Shown here: piece by piece, positions 36,044 through 47,198 of the stretch
How positions within the stretch are numbered: the first letter of the stretch is position 1
How the letters are laid out: every line of letters begins with the position of its first letter
Assembly (NCBI GenBank): GCA_014529385.2
Contig: CM043961.1
Location: 13,714,978-13,778,977 of the forward strand
Source: Adiantum capillus-veneris
Lineage: Eukaryota > Streptophyta > Polypodiopsida > Polypodiales > Pteridaceae
Length of the DNA: 64,000 nt
Reading direction: 5' to 3'
Program-made: the position numbers and the translations under genes
Notes under the pieces: generated by a model
What the model was told of the DNA's origin: nothing
The model's input: the letters and a program-made list of their open reading frames with translations, nothing else
Databases searched by the model: none

Positions 36044-37780
36044 AGCAGGGAATGAATTGCGCTAATTCTCTCCCGCTTGTACTTCACTCAGAGAAGGAAT
36101 ATCTACTGAGAGTCGGAGGTTCCCTGCATCGTACTTCAATGCACTTGAATGTATGCAGAGCCGCCCCCCAACGCAAGGCGCCGCCACCTTTTTTTTTGTC
36201 CTTAGCTGGAAGCTTGCAGAAGTCGACACGTGGCACAAGTAAGCCGTCCGCCATAGTATGTTAGTAGATGTGCTTGAAGTAAGATTTGGAAAACTTATTG
36301 CCATGGGAACTACTACTTTGAACTTGTAGAAGTGCTTCAGCTTTCTCGGTTTCATTGCAGGATAGCCCTCCATGAATGGGAAAGCTTTGCTCTCACTCTT
36401 CATTGATGTGGGAAGAGTCCCTTGGGCAGGGTGAGCTAATGTGGGAAAAGCGCCTTGGTAAGGACTTGGACCTTAGCAAAACGGGCTCTACTCTTGGTCA
36501 TGGGAAGTGGTCCTTAGGTGGGGCCGATCGGTAGTTATGATCGAAGAAGGTAGCATAGGACTGATTTGAAAGATCATGTCACAAGATACCTCGAGCAAGA
36601 AGATTGATGCAAGATAGTAAGGAATGTGCTACTCCTAATGTGCCTAAAAGAGCTCAAAATAGAGCTTTTTTGATGCGGAATGGGGATTGATTAAGGGTTC
36701 TAATTGAAAATTAATGATGTTTAACACTAAGTATGTTGCTAATGATTAAAGAGTAGTGGCCTAAGAGTTCAAAGACTCGAAGGCTTGCTCAGACTAATCA
36801 TTAGAGCTTAGGCATAGAGCATGTAAAAAGTCTTACCATAGCCCCAGCGAGATCTAACAAGCGAACAAAAACTCGAGCGAATGGAGAAATGGTTATTCTT
36901 AATGTGGTATTATATGTTTTTCTCAATGTTGTGTCTGGCCACATACTTCTTCAGTGTTCTATAGCAAGCATGCTAAACATTACAAATCAAATCATTGTGT
37001 GTCTTGTATGCTCTAGGACATTTTAACCTACAACACAAACTAGAAATAACACTTTTGAAAAAAAAACACATGTAAGTTGCTTCCAATAGAAAGCTAGCAA
37101 ACAAAAAATCACAACGTAAAAGCTTTCCAAATACTAATGAGTAAGTGGGTACCAAGGCTATGCACCTTTTGAGTACTTCTTCTAAACCACATTGGTCAAC
37201 TTTTGATCTTTCTCATGAAGACTCCTTACATAGGCTTCATGATCTATTGCACATATATGGGAACAATTTATAAGCTCATTCCTAAGGTGAGTGACAACTT
37301 GAATATGCGTGTTCATGATATTCTAGCATAGGCATCAACGCACTCAAAAAAGCTAGAAACACAAGAGACATTTGATAGCTCTAACGCTATAGATATAGAG
37401 ATAGTGTTTTCTTACAAATTTCTTCTTTGTAAAGTACTAAGCAAGGTTATGTGTGACACTTAGGCAGGATCAATGTATATCTCTATTACTGGAGAATCTA
37501 ACTCTACTAGTGGCTAACCAAGACACTATCTTGGTTAGCCACTATCTTGTGACTACTATCCTTTTTTTAAAAACATTTTTTTAGTATTTCAAGGACATGC
37601 CTTTTCACAAGCTCTACCTCAAACTCTTTGTGAATATCAACCCATATTGGGTCCCATGAAGAAAGATGATCTGTTGAAAAATCACGAGGCATTATCTCAC
37701 AAGCTCCACCAAACCCGAGTCTTCACCTGCATCCCCTTCCCCCTTCTCCTTCCCTCTCTTGCACACTCCGCATTTGCTCC
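35600..37780. other. No gene recognised; may include a Copia 5' LTR
   Basis: A Copia primer site lies at 37787, so an LTR should end just before it (GCTCCATCA). Its start could not be determined; TGTTGAAAAATCACG at 37671 is one weak candidate. A perfect hairpin at 37510-37542 is listed separately. Confidence 0.4.
37510..37542. other. Perfect 14 bp inverted repeat with 5-base loop
   Basis: GTGGCTAACCAAGA (37510-37523), loop CACTA, TCTTGGTTAGCCAC (37529-37542). No U-run follows and no gene is adjacent, so its role is unknown. Confidence 0.92.
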
Positions 37781-37786
37781 ATCAAT

Positions 37787-37800
37787 TGGTATCAGAACTC
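37787..37800 (+). other. Copia primer binding site (initiator tRNA-Met type)
   Basis: TGGTATCAGAACTC matches the plant Copia primer-site pattern. It is followed 2.2 kb later by a Copia-type gag frame on the same strand. Confidence 0.7.
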
Positions 37801-38534
37801 AGGAGCAACCCCAAGCCCCGACTACTCCCCCACCGTGCACAGCGACCCCTGTCGAGATTTGGAGAGCTTTGACAAGTTCTACAGTGAGAACAGGAAATCG
37901 GGAGAGCTTGGAATTGCTTCTCAAAGAGGAAATTGAAGCAACAAATAAATATCGGGCTTTAGGATGGGAATGCAATCGAGCAATAGTAGAACCGAGTAGC
38001 ATTGTCGAAGGCAAATCGAGCACGGCATCCGATAGTTGAGCTTGGCAAACTTGGGAGCATAGCAGCTTGTGTTGGCAAATTGAAGGCAAGCCTTGCAAGT
38101 TTGAATGCGTGTGCAAGCTTTGAGCCATTGAGCAGGTCGACATCTTTGAGGAGCAAATTGAAAACTGCCACGCAAGCGAGGAGAGAGAGAGAGAGAAATT
38201 GCCGCTCAAGAGAAGCCATGAGTTCTCGTGCAGGAGCAAGCGAAAGTGGACTTCGGGTGACTTGAGCGGGATCAACCACACACACACACAGTCATTCTGA
38301 CCTTCTGACCTGCATGCAGCTAGTCAGTTTTGGTAGAGTTCGACAATAGAACAGTAATTGGATTTTTTAAAAACTCAAGCCATACACAACTTGTGTGTGC
38401 AAGGGTGCACTCCCATCGACAACCCCGACTATCATTCCCCGACTCCTCTTTCCCGGCTCATACACATCGGGCAATGCGCAAAGCTGAGAGAGACAGAGAG
38501 ATAGAGTGCGAGCGTGCTTGAGAGATGGAGAGTT

Positions 38535-38597
<63 letters not shown>

Positions 38598-39996
38598 TCT
38601 CAAAGGATAGCAAGCATGAGAGCTTGATTGCGAACGAGCGAGTAAGAGACAAAGCAAGCAAGTGAGAGTGAGCAGGTTGTTTGACATCGACATAGGCGCC
38701 TCGACATCGGCGATTCGCCACCGCCTCCATTCCGACACTCAGTTTCGACACCGTGTTTGCACCATGACATCGACTCTTGGCGATTTTCCTATGGCTATTC
38801 GGCTAGCCACTCCTGTCCGACGGCGGGGGACAACATCGACATCAGCAATTAGCGTAGTTTTGGCACCAATTCTCGCGCTTCGGCATCGGCTCGACATTAC
38901 TTCCATTACGGACAGATTTTCGACATCCGACCCAACACCGATTTCACGTGGACGACATTTTCTAGCGATCAACGATCATGCTTGTCAGACGCATGGGCGA
39001 GGTGCCTCTACCATAAAGGAGTGACACCCAACATCGGCACCCAGCGCACCGATCACGCTCTACTGCACGGTTTTTTGCCACGATACCTTTGGCGGCCACT
39101 CGACTAGCACATTTTCGCTCGGTGGTGAAAATCGGCACATAGCAACACCGACAGGTAGGTTACAGGTTACAAGGGGCTTTTCAACCCGTTTACGCACAGA
39201 TTCTCTAGGTTTCCAGACACGGTGCTTTCACAGGCAATTTGGTAGTTTTTTTTACAACAGTTTCTCTGCGGACAGATGTGTTGACAAATGCATTTTTTGT
39301 GTGAGCGCACCTAGTGCTACTGAGATCTTTTGAGAGCAGATATCCCCACAGGGATCACTTTTAATGCATGGAGCATGTTGTTCTTGGCGCCTATTTGAGT
39401 GCGGTTCACTCATGTACGTTGAGTTGTGGACACTGCCCACTTGGTGCCATTTTTTGGCTATTTTGGAGGTTTTCCCAACTGTTTCTGAGACTCGGATTGG
39501 AAGAGCCCTTTCTGAGACTGTGGCTAGTCCTTTTGTGTCTGCATTAGCCTTTGGAGGGTCGATAGCGTGATGTTTTCTTTGAGATGGGGTGTTCTCAAAT
39601 GTTGAGAGACCTTCAATGATACAGGTAGCTGGAGTTCAGTGATACAGGTAGCTGGAGTTCCCCTTTACGATACCTTCTCCATAGAACATGTATCTGGACG
39701 GTGTTTTATGCTTTTGACACCGAGTTGGTGGTCACAGAATAGTGTTTTGTGTAGTATATGCACAGTGATTGTTCTTTTGAGCAGTTTATACGTTTTTTGA
39801 GTTGAATTCTAACTCCTCATACAAAGAAGACTCTGCCGGATTTTTCTCGTGAGTCCATTTTATGCGTTTTTGGCACTTCTAGCTGTTCTTACATAGTGAT
39901 TGTACTACATTTTGGTTTGCTCCTATTCTAGGGGAAACTCTGTTAAAATTGTCCTAGGTAATTTTCCATAAAGTTTTTGGCTACATTCTCTTAATC
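37801..39996 (+). other. Long leader of the Copia relic
   Basis: This is the sequence between primer site and gag start. It contains repeated CGACATCG-like words (38685-39060) and a microsatellite. Short frames overlap on both strands without recognisable domains. A leader of 2.2 kb is long and may contain later insertions. Confidence 0.45.
38534..38594. repeat. Compound (TG)n(GA)n microsatellite
   Basis: A TG run to about 38558 is followed by a GA run to 38594. Confidence 0.95.
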
Positions 39997-40828
39997 ATGG
40001 CTGCAAGTAGTGCTTTCAAAAGAGAAGAGTACTACATCAAAAATTTTGATGGCTCAAACTTTGTCATTTGGCGGAAGCATATGCAAGATGTTTTGATTAA
40101 CAAAGGCTTGATAGCACCCTTGTGTGTAAGAAGAGAGAATGCGTACACTGACGATGAGTGGGATGACTTGGATGAGCGTGTTATGGCAACCATTCGCATG
40201 CACCTTGGTGAATCCATTTACTTTACCATAATGGATAAGACTAATGCCCAAGATTTGTGGGAGGCTTGGGATGGCAATAACGCCTCGAACAAGGTTTTCT
40301 TGATGAAGAAATTGATGCGCATGAACATGACAGAAGGTTGTAATGTTAGTTCTCATTTGAACGAGTTCAACGTGTTTTCACAACTTACTTCAAAAGGTCT
40401 CAATTTCGATGATGAAATGAAGGCCATTTTCTTGCTATGTTCGCTACCATCATCATGGGATACTTTCAGCAAAGCCATAAGCAATTCTGCACCCAATGGC
40501 AAGCTAGATTTCAATAGTGTTACTAGTGCATTGCTTAATGAGGAGATTCGACATCAATCTCTTGATGCGAGTGGGCATGGTGATGCATGTGGCTAGTGGC
40601 AATCGTGACAAGCAAAGATAGTATGTTCGTAGCCGTAGTCGTTCACAAGATCGTAGGCAAGGTCGTAGCAAGAGTCACGGCAAAGACATGTAAAATGTAG
40701 AGTGTTACTACTGCATAAAATGGGACACTTGAAGAAAGATTGTGGCACAATGTAGCTTGATAAGGGCAAGGAAAATTCATTGAGTGCCTCTATGGTTGCA
40801 TACGAAAAACTTAGCAAGCAGGCTCGGT
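39997..40828 (+). pseudogene. Copia-type gag, truncated
   Basis: A 199-residue frame starts MAASSAFKREEYYIKNFDGS. It carries the Copia gag pattern: F.G.NF..WR..M.D.L, then ARDLW-like AQDLWEAWD, then LMKKLMRMNMTEG, then HLNEFN, then LLCSLPSSWDTF. The start at 39997 is the first ATG and begins the known N-terminal motif. After residue 199 the frame breaks. A decayed basic linker (RSRSRSQDRRQGRSKS) and a CCHC remnant (CYYCIKWDT, stop, KKDC) follow up to about 40828. No protease, integrase or RT follows, so only the 5' part of the element remains. Gag forms the virus-like particle in intact relatives. Confidence 0.85.
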
Positions 40829-42000
40829 AACACCGCTAATTGTCGTTCGTTAGAAGCATTGGTTTTTGCATAAATGTGGCGTTCACGTCATTAACCCGAT
40901 CGTATGAACGCCATATAATTTGTATATGCATGTGCAGTTCATTTTTTTAAGTATTAAGTACATGAAATACTTGGTCGCAGTAACGCAGCTGTGAAGAGTT
41001 TTTCATACACAAATGTTTGAATTGTTTGAAATTGTTGTTTTTAAGTTTTTTTTTGAAAATAAATACTATCTAATCATATTCAAAAGAATGTTTTATTCGT
41101 CAATCATTGTTGCTATTTTAGATGCTACATTACAGAAGTAATATTGACACTATGCTATTTCTCTATGTGTATAAATAGCTAATATACTTTCAATTTAAAA
41201 AAGTATATGCACACATTTTGCATGTAAGACATTCATTTTAATATTTTTAAAGAGCAAGATGTTCTTTACAATTTATGAGTGGTTTGTAAAAATCACATCA
41301 AATTCTCAATGTTTTCTCACGAAATTGTATACTATCAATGTTTTAAAATGAGCTAACATGAGATTGGCAATATGTACATCACGATGCACATGTCTTCTAC
41401 TGTATCATATTTTTTTGAAGTGATAATGTGTAAAATATAAACTCGCGTCTGATGGTCTATACAATAAACTCACGTCTTATGGTCTATCACAATATTTTGA
41501 AATGTTTTGGGTTTTTAACGTGTTCTCTTGGATCTAGATGGTTTTCTTAGCAGTAACTTGTTTTTATTGCATTTTGCACGATTAAACATAGCATTTTAAA
41601 ATGAGAATGATTATCAACCTGAAATCTTTAAGTCACGGGTGTGGTTTGTATGAACTAGTGTGAGAGTGGAACATGTAAAATATAAACTCATGTCTTATGG
41701 TTTACCACAATTTGCTGAAATGTTTTGGGTTTTAAACCTGTATTGTTTGATCTAGACGGTTTTCTTAAGAGTTACTTGTTTTTTTTGGATTTTACATGAT
41801 TAAACATAGCATGTTAAAGTGAAAATGGTTTTCAATCTATATCAATATAATCGTGCACAATTTTTGGAACTCTTCAAGTCACGGTTACCCACAGACCTAT
41901 ATTTGATATGTTGTTTTTTATTGTCCATTGCAAAAATGACGCCATAGCAAAAGAAAATCATTATGCATGTCATTAAAAAAGAATGTATTTTGTCTATATC
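40829..42000. other. AT-rich DNA with a ~245 bp direct duplication
   Basis: A block starting TAAAATATAAACTC at 41431 recurs at 41676, with the shared order 'TTATGGT.TA.CACAAT', 'GAAATGTTTTGGGTTTT', 'TTGATCTAGACGGTTTTCTT' and 'GATTAAACATAGCAT'. The left copy has an extra short internal duplication. No gene is recognised. Confidence 0.75.
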
Positions 42001-42565
42001 ATCATGTGTAGATGGTCTTGACAGTGTTGGGCAATATGAGAGTGTGTTGCAGAGACTTAAAAGAAGATCTCCCTCCCACTTGCGATATGACAAAAATAGA
42101 GTTGTGGGATTAACAATGGGAGGAGAAAAAGGTCAAGATAGAGCGGGTGAAAGCTCAAGACCAAGTCTCCCTACCCAAGAGATTGAAGATGGCCCAAGAT
42201 GTGCAAGTGACTGTAGGTGGTCGATCAGATGCCAACGGCATCAACACAATCATGCGCACAGCATTGAATGCCAAGTACACTCATCTAAGTGGCATTCCCC
42301 ATGAGGCCCTGGTGGAAGGTGCAAAGGTTGGATCGGGCTCTTTTGGTGTATGCACATTATACACCACTAAAAGCTCTTTAGTCAATTGTCTTGTGGTTCA
42401 ATTGGATAAGTTGTTGTGATTTTGTTTTTTGCATCAATTGGAGATTATTTGATTGAACTAAGATACGCCAATTGTGGTATCTTTGAGAGTACTGAATCGT
42501 GAGAACAAATTTTTGTCAAAGATATTTGATATTTTTTAATTTGTCCATTGCAGTTCTAAGATACT
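42001..42565 (+). other. Possible upstream part of the unknown split ORF
   Basis: Plus-strand frames show short plausible coding patches (for example KMAQDVQVTVGGRSDANGIN near 42190-42250), with shifts. I recognise no family. They lie directly upstream of the ORF split by element 1, but continuity is unproven. Confidence 0.3.
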
Positions 42566-42862
42566 ATGGCTGATGAAGAGCAATTTTGTGGTACACAAAC
42601 GGTGCCAGATAATCAACAACAAGTGGTTGTTAATGCGTTTCAGTGCATAAAATCTCTAGCGCACAACATGTCGGCACAACAAGAGATGCGCAGTGCTCGA
42701 CGACTATCAAAATGGGCAAATTCAAACCATTTGCAATGGAAAGATATCAATAAATAAGTGATCAAGGATATGATTCAAACAATATGTCCATTTGAGGACG
42801 CGGAGATAAAGAAAGGACAGTGGAAAGTATCAAAGTGCCTTTACCAAGAGATCAAAGATAAT
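42566..42862 (+). pseudogene. Unknown ORF, left part (split by LTR element 1)
   Basis: The frame starts at ATG 42566 and has one TAA after 63 codons. It then continues in the same frame for 35 codons to the insertion point (ending QEIKDN). The reading frame resumes at 51877 on the far side of element 1. The N-terminal part is Gln-rich (DNQQQVVV) and has a basic, Trp-containing stretch (RSARRLSKWANSN). I do not recognise the family. A transposon or virus-like accessory gene, or a host gene, are all possible. Confidence 0.5.
42858..42862. repeat. Target-site duplication ATAAT of element 1, left copy
   Basis: The five bases before the TG of the left LTR equal 51872-51876 after the right LTR. 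Removing the element and one copy keeps the interrupted frame open across the junction. Confidence 0.85.
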
Positions 42863-43104
42863 TGTGCGCGTATGTCGCACGTGAATGCAAGGAACTTGCC
42901 GATACACCGCGTGTGAGCCACAAATGGCTCCAAGCACACAACAAGCCTAAACTAGTAAGCTCAAAGATGAAGATGGTGTGTCACTCACCGCTCTACGCTT
43001 GCTTCGTGGAGGATTCCTCGCCGCAAAGAAGAGGGAGACGCCGCTATACCGTGCTCAACCACCTCATCGCCGTTGTGCCGCCGCAATGCTCGATCACACA
43101 CACA

Positions 43105-43139
<35 letters not shown>

Positions 43140-43140
43140 G

Positions 43141-43179
<39 letters not shown>

Positions 43180-43476
43180 GAAGATGAAGAAGAAGAAGAT
43201 GGAGATGGAGCAAGAGCACTCTTCAATTGCACAAATGAGAGAATGAGTGAATTTTAGGTTTAGTTGACTTTTATATGAGCTCACCCCATTCACACTTGGA
43301 CGCCCATGCTTAGCCAACCAATCCCTTGAATGTTCCAGTTAGAGTGCGCCTCTCATCGGCGATCACTCTTACCCTTTTTCTATTGGACCGACAAGCCCGG
43401 TACCTGACTCTACCAAGTAAATAATACAATCATCCGTCGTAGGTGATAGGGTGTCCGTGAGCCGTGAGGGTTAACA
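42863..43476 (-). repeat. 3' LTR of element 1 (left)
   Basis: On the plus strand it begins TGTGCGCGTATGTCGCACGTG and ends GAGGGTTAACA. It contains (CT)n(CA)n at 43097-43178 and a minus-strand TATA box. Confidence 0.92.
43268..43275 (-). promoter_or_regulatory. LTR TATA box (element 1, left LTR)
   Basis: The minus strand reads ATATAAAAG within CATATAAAAGTCAACTAAACC. The same position in the other three LTRs carries TATAAAAG (51676-51683, 53116-53123, 57744-57751). Confidence 0.65.
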
Positions 43477-45098
43477 TGCCCCCCTTCCTGATATAGATTC
43501 CATCCTCGGAAGCTATTGAGTTGAAGCTCGTTCGTCGAGGTGGAAGAGCATCTAAGATGAATGTCCTTATCCTCCTTCAGTCACTGCAAAATCAAACAAC
43601 ATTGGCACAGTAATTGCATTCTCATAAGCAATTAAAAAGCATATGTAGTTTTAGGCACACAAATTGATTAGTAACAAAATTTTAAACCATTTGTCAACAA
43701 TAAACATTAAATTGCAATATAATCAAATGCATAAACAGATGTAAAGATAAAAATTAAACAAGTCTAGGGTCGCTAATTTAACGGTCGAAAGACACTAGAG
43801 ATTGACTATTAATACCATGATTAAGCTTCTTAATTTTCTCTGGTCAATTAAGTTGTTTAATCGCAAGAGCCAAGTATTTCATGTTCGAGGGCTGAATAGA
43901 GGCTATACCTAGAAGACCTTGTAGTTAAGCTACGATAAAAGGAATTTCTCATGAAATCATCGCCTTACTGATTATCTTTTCTTTGACCCCCCAAAGTCTT
44001 TTCACAGTGATTCAATTTTGATGTGTGTGCTTATTTTGTATGCCTTGGGTTTTTTGCTTTTCAAGGAAAAGCGCCTACACTGGGAACCTCTAGGGCTCTA
44101 GTACCATAGGCGATACATGTGAGTGAAGTACCAAATCAAGCTGAGATTTCTCTTCCAGCTTAAGATTTTACATTGTGGCACTTTGATTTTTTGTTTGTTC
44201 ATTTTCAGCATTTTAATTTTGTAACTTTGGGGGGTCATATAACATTGTTACCCTCCCCAGGCTCATCACACTAGTAAACTCCCTTTATAATACTTAAGCT
44301 AAAGGTCAATAGGGACTAAGCCCACTAGAAAGCCCTAGTACATTTCACACAATGCTGCCTAAATCCGATTAAGAACCTAAGTAACCATTGATTATTAGGA
44401 AGGCATTCCCCATGGTATTAAGAGAAGATCTCTAACACCTAGCTTGGTCAAACTAGCTTAGTCGGACTGCTTGAGTTTTAAACCTAGACAAGTGATTATG
44501 ACAAAAATTACATTGAATTTAATGTTTGGTACTAAGCAAATGCGTTGAATATTATGCTACCAATCACAATTAAAGCAGACAAACATAGATGCAAAAAAGA
44601 TAAGGGGCAATGTTAATGGACAAGAAACACCTGTTTGTGTTGATGGTCGTGCTTGATTTGAAGTGTGAATGAGAAATCCTAACCACAGCAACATGTTCCT
44701 GTACACACTAGGAAACACAAAGAATACCTCTAGGAGGCACATTAGTGGGAAGAAATAACTTTGTTGATCACTCAACTCTAAAACATAAACACTCCTGTCG
44801 TACTAATTCTACCTACCCTCCATCACTCGAGTGATGAGGATCAAAGGTGTTTTATGACATAGGTTTCTGTTTCAATGTACCGAATGTGAATGTGTAGGTC
44901 TGGGTCAATGTTTTGATTTTTATTGTGCATACTCTTTTGCTAATTGCTCTTGCTCTTTACGTTTTTTCTTTTTTGTGAGTATAAGGCTTTATATATACAT
45001 TCCCTAAGATTGGTGATTGAGATGTCAGGGAAAGAAGGTTGAGAGGGAAGCAAGTGAATGATGGATGTCAGCAAACACTCCCCCCTTCCTTGGGTAGA
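43477..45098 (-). other. Non-coding 3' region of element 1 with polypurine tract
   Basis: The polypurine tract lies at 43477-43489 (plus-strand TGCCCCCCTTCCT). The remaining ~1.6 kb is closely similar to 53314-54921 of element 2 and has no open frame of note. Its conservation between the two copies reflects shared ancestry. Confidence 0.75.
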
Positions 45099-46022
45099 TC
45101 ATACCGTTTGAAATGTGCTCGTCACCCTTTGAAACCAATTGTTCCAGTTGGTAATAGGTGAGGATTTTTGCCAGTAGTTTTCTATTACCTTAGGGGCCTC
45201 GTCGAGTTGCAAGGGTGGTAAGGTACTTTCCCAAGATCGAACTTGAAGTGGTTCATCAGGTTATTCTTGAACACTAGGAGGTGTGGAGTCCTTTGTAGCT
45301 TTATGGAGGTCCATTATTGTAGGTGGAGGCTGTGGAGAAGCTTTTACCTCTATGGATGCATTACATGAGGAGCTTGAAGCTTCATAGGACTCCCCCCTTC
45401 CTGAGCTAGGTGGAACAAATCGTTCTTTCTTCGGTACCTAAACTAGCTCTGGAGCGGGTGTGTAGCATTCCATGATTTTTTCCTTTCCACGGTCTTGAAT
45501 TTGTTTTGGAGCCACGAGATTGGGCTCACATGGGTTAGGTGATAGGTAAGAACACAATCTATGTTTTGGCACCCAATAGTAGACTTGGGCTTCCAATAGT
45601 TTTTTGGGAATCCATCGCCGCGTTTCCTTACATTTCTTGGAGAAAATGGGACGTTTCTTACCAGGCTCCTGTCTTTTAGCATTGGCTATGGTCGCTAAAG
45701 AAGCTTTACGGACCCACTTGTATGTTTTCTTCGTCATATTAGGATGAGTCTTGTCAGAAGCTATATGCATTGCTTGTAGCATATTTAAGGGTACGGGCAT
45801 TTCATCCCCCTCAGGTGTTACCCAGGTCGTCCCCCTAGTTTCCCAAGTGTCTATGGGTGCTGCTAGGTGGACCCAATCCACATTGTCCGACTCAGTCATC
45901 CCAGGTAGTACATCCATATAAGGAGAATCTTCCCCAACATCAGTGTCCGCTTTACACGTGTAACAATACTGCAATGGGGCCGATTGAACTGTGGTGTCAG
46001 ATCTATGATCAATTATAAACAT
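45099..46022 (-). pseudogene. Element 1 tail ORF with W-[VI]-P-K motifs, decayed
   Basis: The minus-strand frame at 45438-46022 (194 residues) starts MFIIDHRSDTTVQSAPLQYC. It carries KTYKWVRK, RRWIPKKLLEAQ and YYWVPKHRLCSYLSPNP, then CYTPAPELV followed by TAG where element 2 has a Trp codon. Beyond that stop the frame continues with VPKKERFVPP and further matches to element 2. There is an in-frame stop between the protease frame and this one (VTS, TGA, AHPLGN). The protein is basic and rich in Pro and Lys. No known domain is recognised. A nucleic-acid-binding or capsid-associated role would be speculation. Confidence 0.7.
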
Positions 46023-46040
46023 GTTTCCTAGAGGATGTGC

Positions 46041-46476
46041 TCAACTCGTCACAAGATCCAGTCGAATGACAGAATCTTGGAACTGCAGGTAGACATGGTT
46101 TTTAGACCAATCATGCACCATTTTTGCTTCCCTCATGAAAGGAAGTCCTAAGATCATCTCCGATGCCATAGTGTGTTTGGAGAAATCCATAACAATGAAG
46201 GTAATCCTTATTTTATGTCCAAAGACCTTGATCTTGAGATCTTCTAGCATTGCAATAGGTTTAACAATAGACCCATTGGCCATCTTCACTACTATATATG
46301 GTTGTGGTCGCAAGGTGATGTCTTCCCATAGTTTCCCATCAATTTTTAGTCACAATGCTAACCCCAACGCCACCATCAAGGATTCCCGTTCACAGTTAAT
46401 CCCTTAGTAGTGATTGGTATGGTTGCATTGGATTCATCACCCTCAAAGTATTGTCCCAACTTGTTAACAAGTATTT
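46041..46476 (-). pseudogene. Element 1 retropepsin-like protease with DGG active site
   Basis: The minus strand reads ITTKGLTVNGN, then GILDGGVGVSIVTK (near 46385-46340), a frame change, then RPQPYIVVKMANGS, KIRITFIVMDF, MILGLPFMREAKMVHDW. This follows the order of Ty3-type retropepsins: active-site loop, flap, and a C-terminal 'ILG.PFM' block. The catalytic triplet is DGG rather than DTG; some plant Ty3 families do carry DGG-like forms. A single frameshift and a stop lie just after the active site, so this copy is inactive. In relatives the enzyme would process the gag polyprotein. Confidence 0.7.
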
Positions 46477-46546
46477 CTATAACAAGGTTCTCATCTTGTT
46501 ATAGAAATACTTGTTAACAAGTATTTCTATAACAAGGTTCTCATCT
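46459..46546. repeat. 50 bp tandem duplication containing a perfect 27 bp palindrome
   Basis: The arms are 46460-46486 and 46495-46521, exact reverse complements with loop GTTCTCAT. The 38 bases starting at 46459 are repeated identically from 46509. The event falls just upstream of the protease active site and brings a stop into the linker frame. Confidence 0.93.
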
Positions 46547-47025
46547 AGGTTGGGTTGTGGATCTAAGTGTTCCTCCTCTATTGGCATCTCCCCAGCTCCA
46601 TCCATCTGTGCAAATTGTGGTAGCCCAAACTTTAGTTCTCCATTGAGGAAGGCTCGAAGAGCTGAGACTAGCTCAGGGTCTTTATATAGTTTGGACATGA
46701 TGGTGGTTCTAACTTCTGAAGACATGAAATCCAGCAATTTGGCAATGTTTAACGGCACCTTTTGGACTTCAGTCCCTTGACGTGGGGAAGATGGGATCTC
46801 CATTTCTTCGATAGGATCAAGTAGTCCCTCTGTAAATATTCTCTCCATCAAGAAGTGAGTACGCCCACTTTCCCATGACTTTAAGTCACTTTCTTCTTGG
46901 ATGACACGAGGTATGGCTAAGGGTCTATGGACTTGGTGAGGTTGTTGTTGCGTAGGAAACACGGTGTCTGTAATCTGGATCTGCCTAGGTGCTGGTTCTA
47001 GATCCCTTTGGGTATCTTCTACCAA
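46477..47025 (-). CDS. Element 1 linker ORF between knuckles and protease
   Basis: A 182-residue minus-strand frame starts MVEDTQRDLEPAPRQIQITD and includes VPLNIAKLLDFMSSEVRTTI and PELVSALRAFLNGELKFGLP. It is acidic toward its C-terminus (PIEEEHLDPQPNLDENLV). It ends in the inverted duplication at 46459-46546, which probably broke a longer gag-protease frame. No domain is recognised; in position it matches the connecting region before the protease of Ty3 polyproteins. Confidence 0.5.
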   Translation of the reverse strand: MVEDTQRDLEPAPRQIQITDTVFPTQQQPHQVHRPLAIPRVIQEESDLKSWESGRTHFLMERIFTEGLLDPIEEMEIPSSPRQGTEVQKVPLNIAKLLDFMSSEVRTTIMSKLYKDPELVSALRAFLNGELKFGLPQFAQMDGAGEMPIEEEHLDPQPNLDENLVIEILVNKYFYNKMRTLL

Positions 47026-47198
47026 ACTCCTTAATTGCTTGACTCGCTCAATCTACTCTGTAGGGTTTGGATAAGTTCCTATTTTCTTCTTGGATCCTGG
47101 CCATTGTGGCTCATGAAGATCTTCCTTATTGGTTTCTATCTTAGTGGTCGTTTTGGTCTCCATGGTTTCACATGAATCAGAATCTTCTTCAGCGTCGT

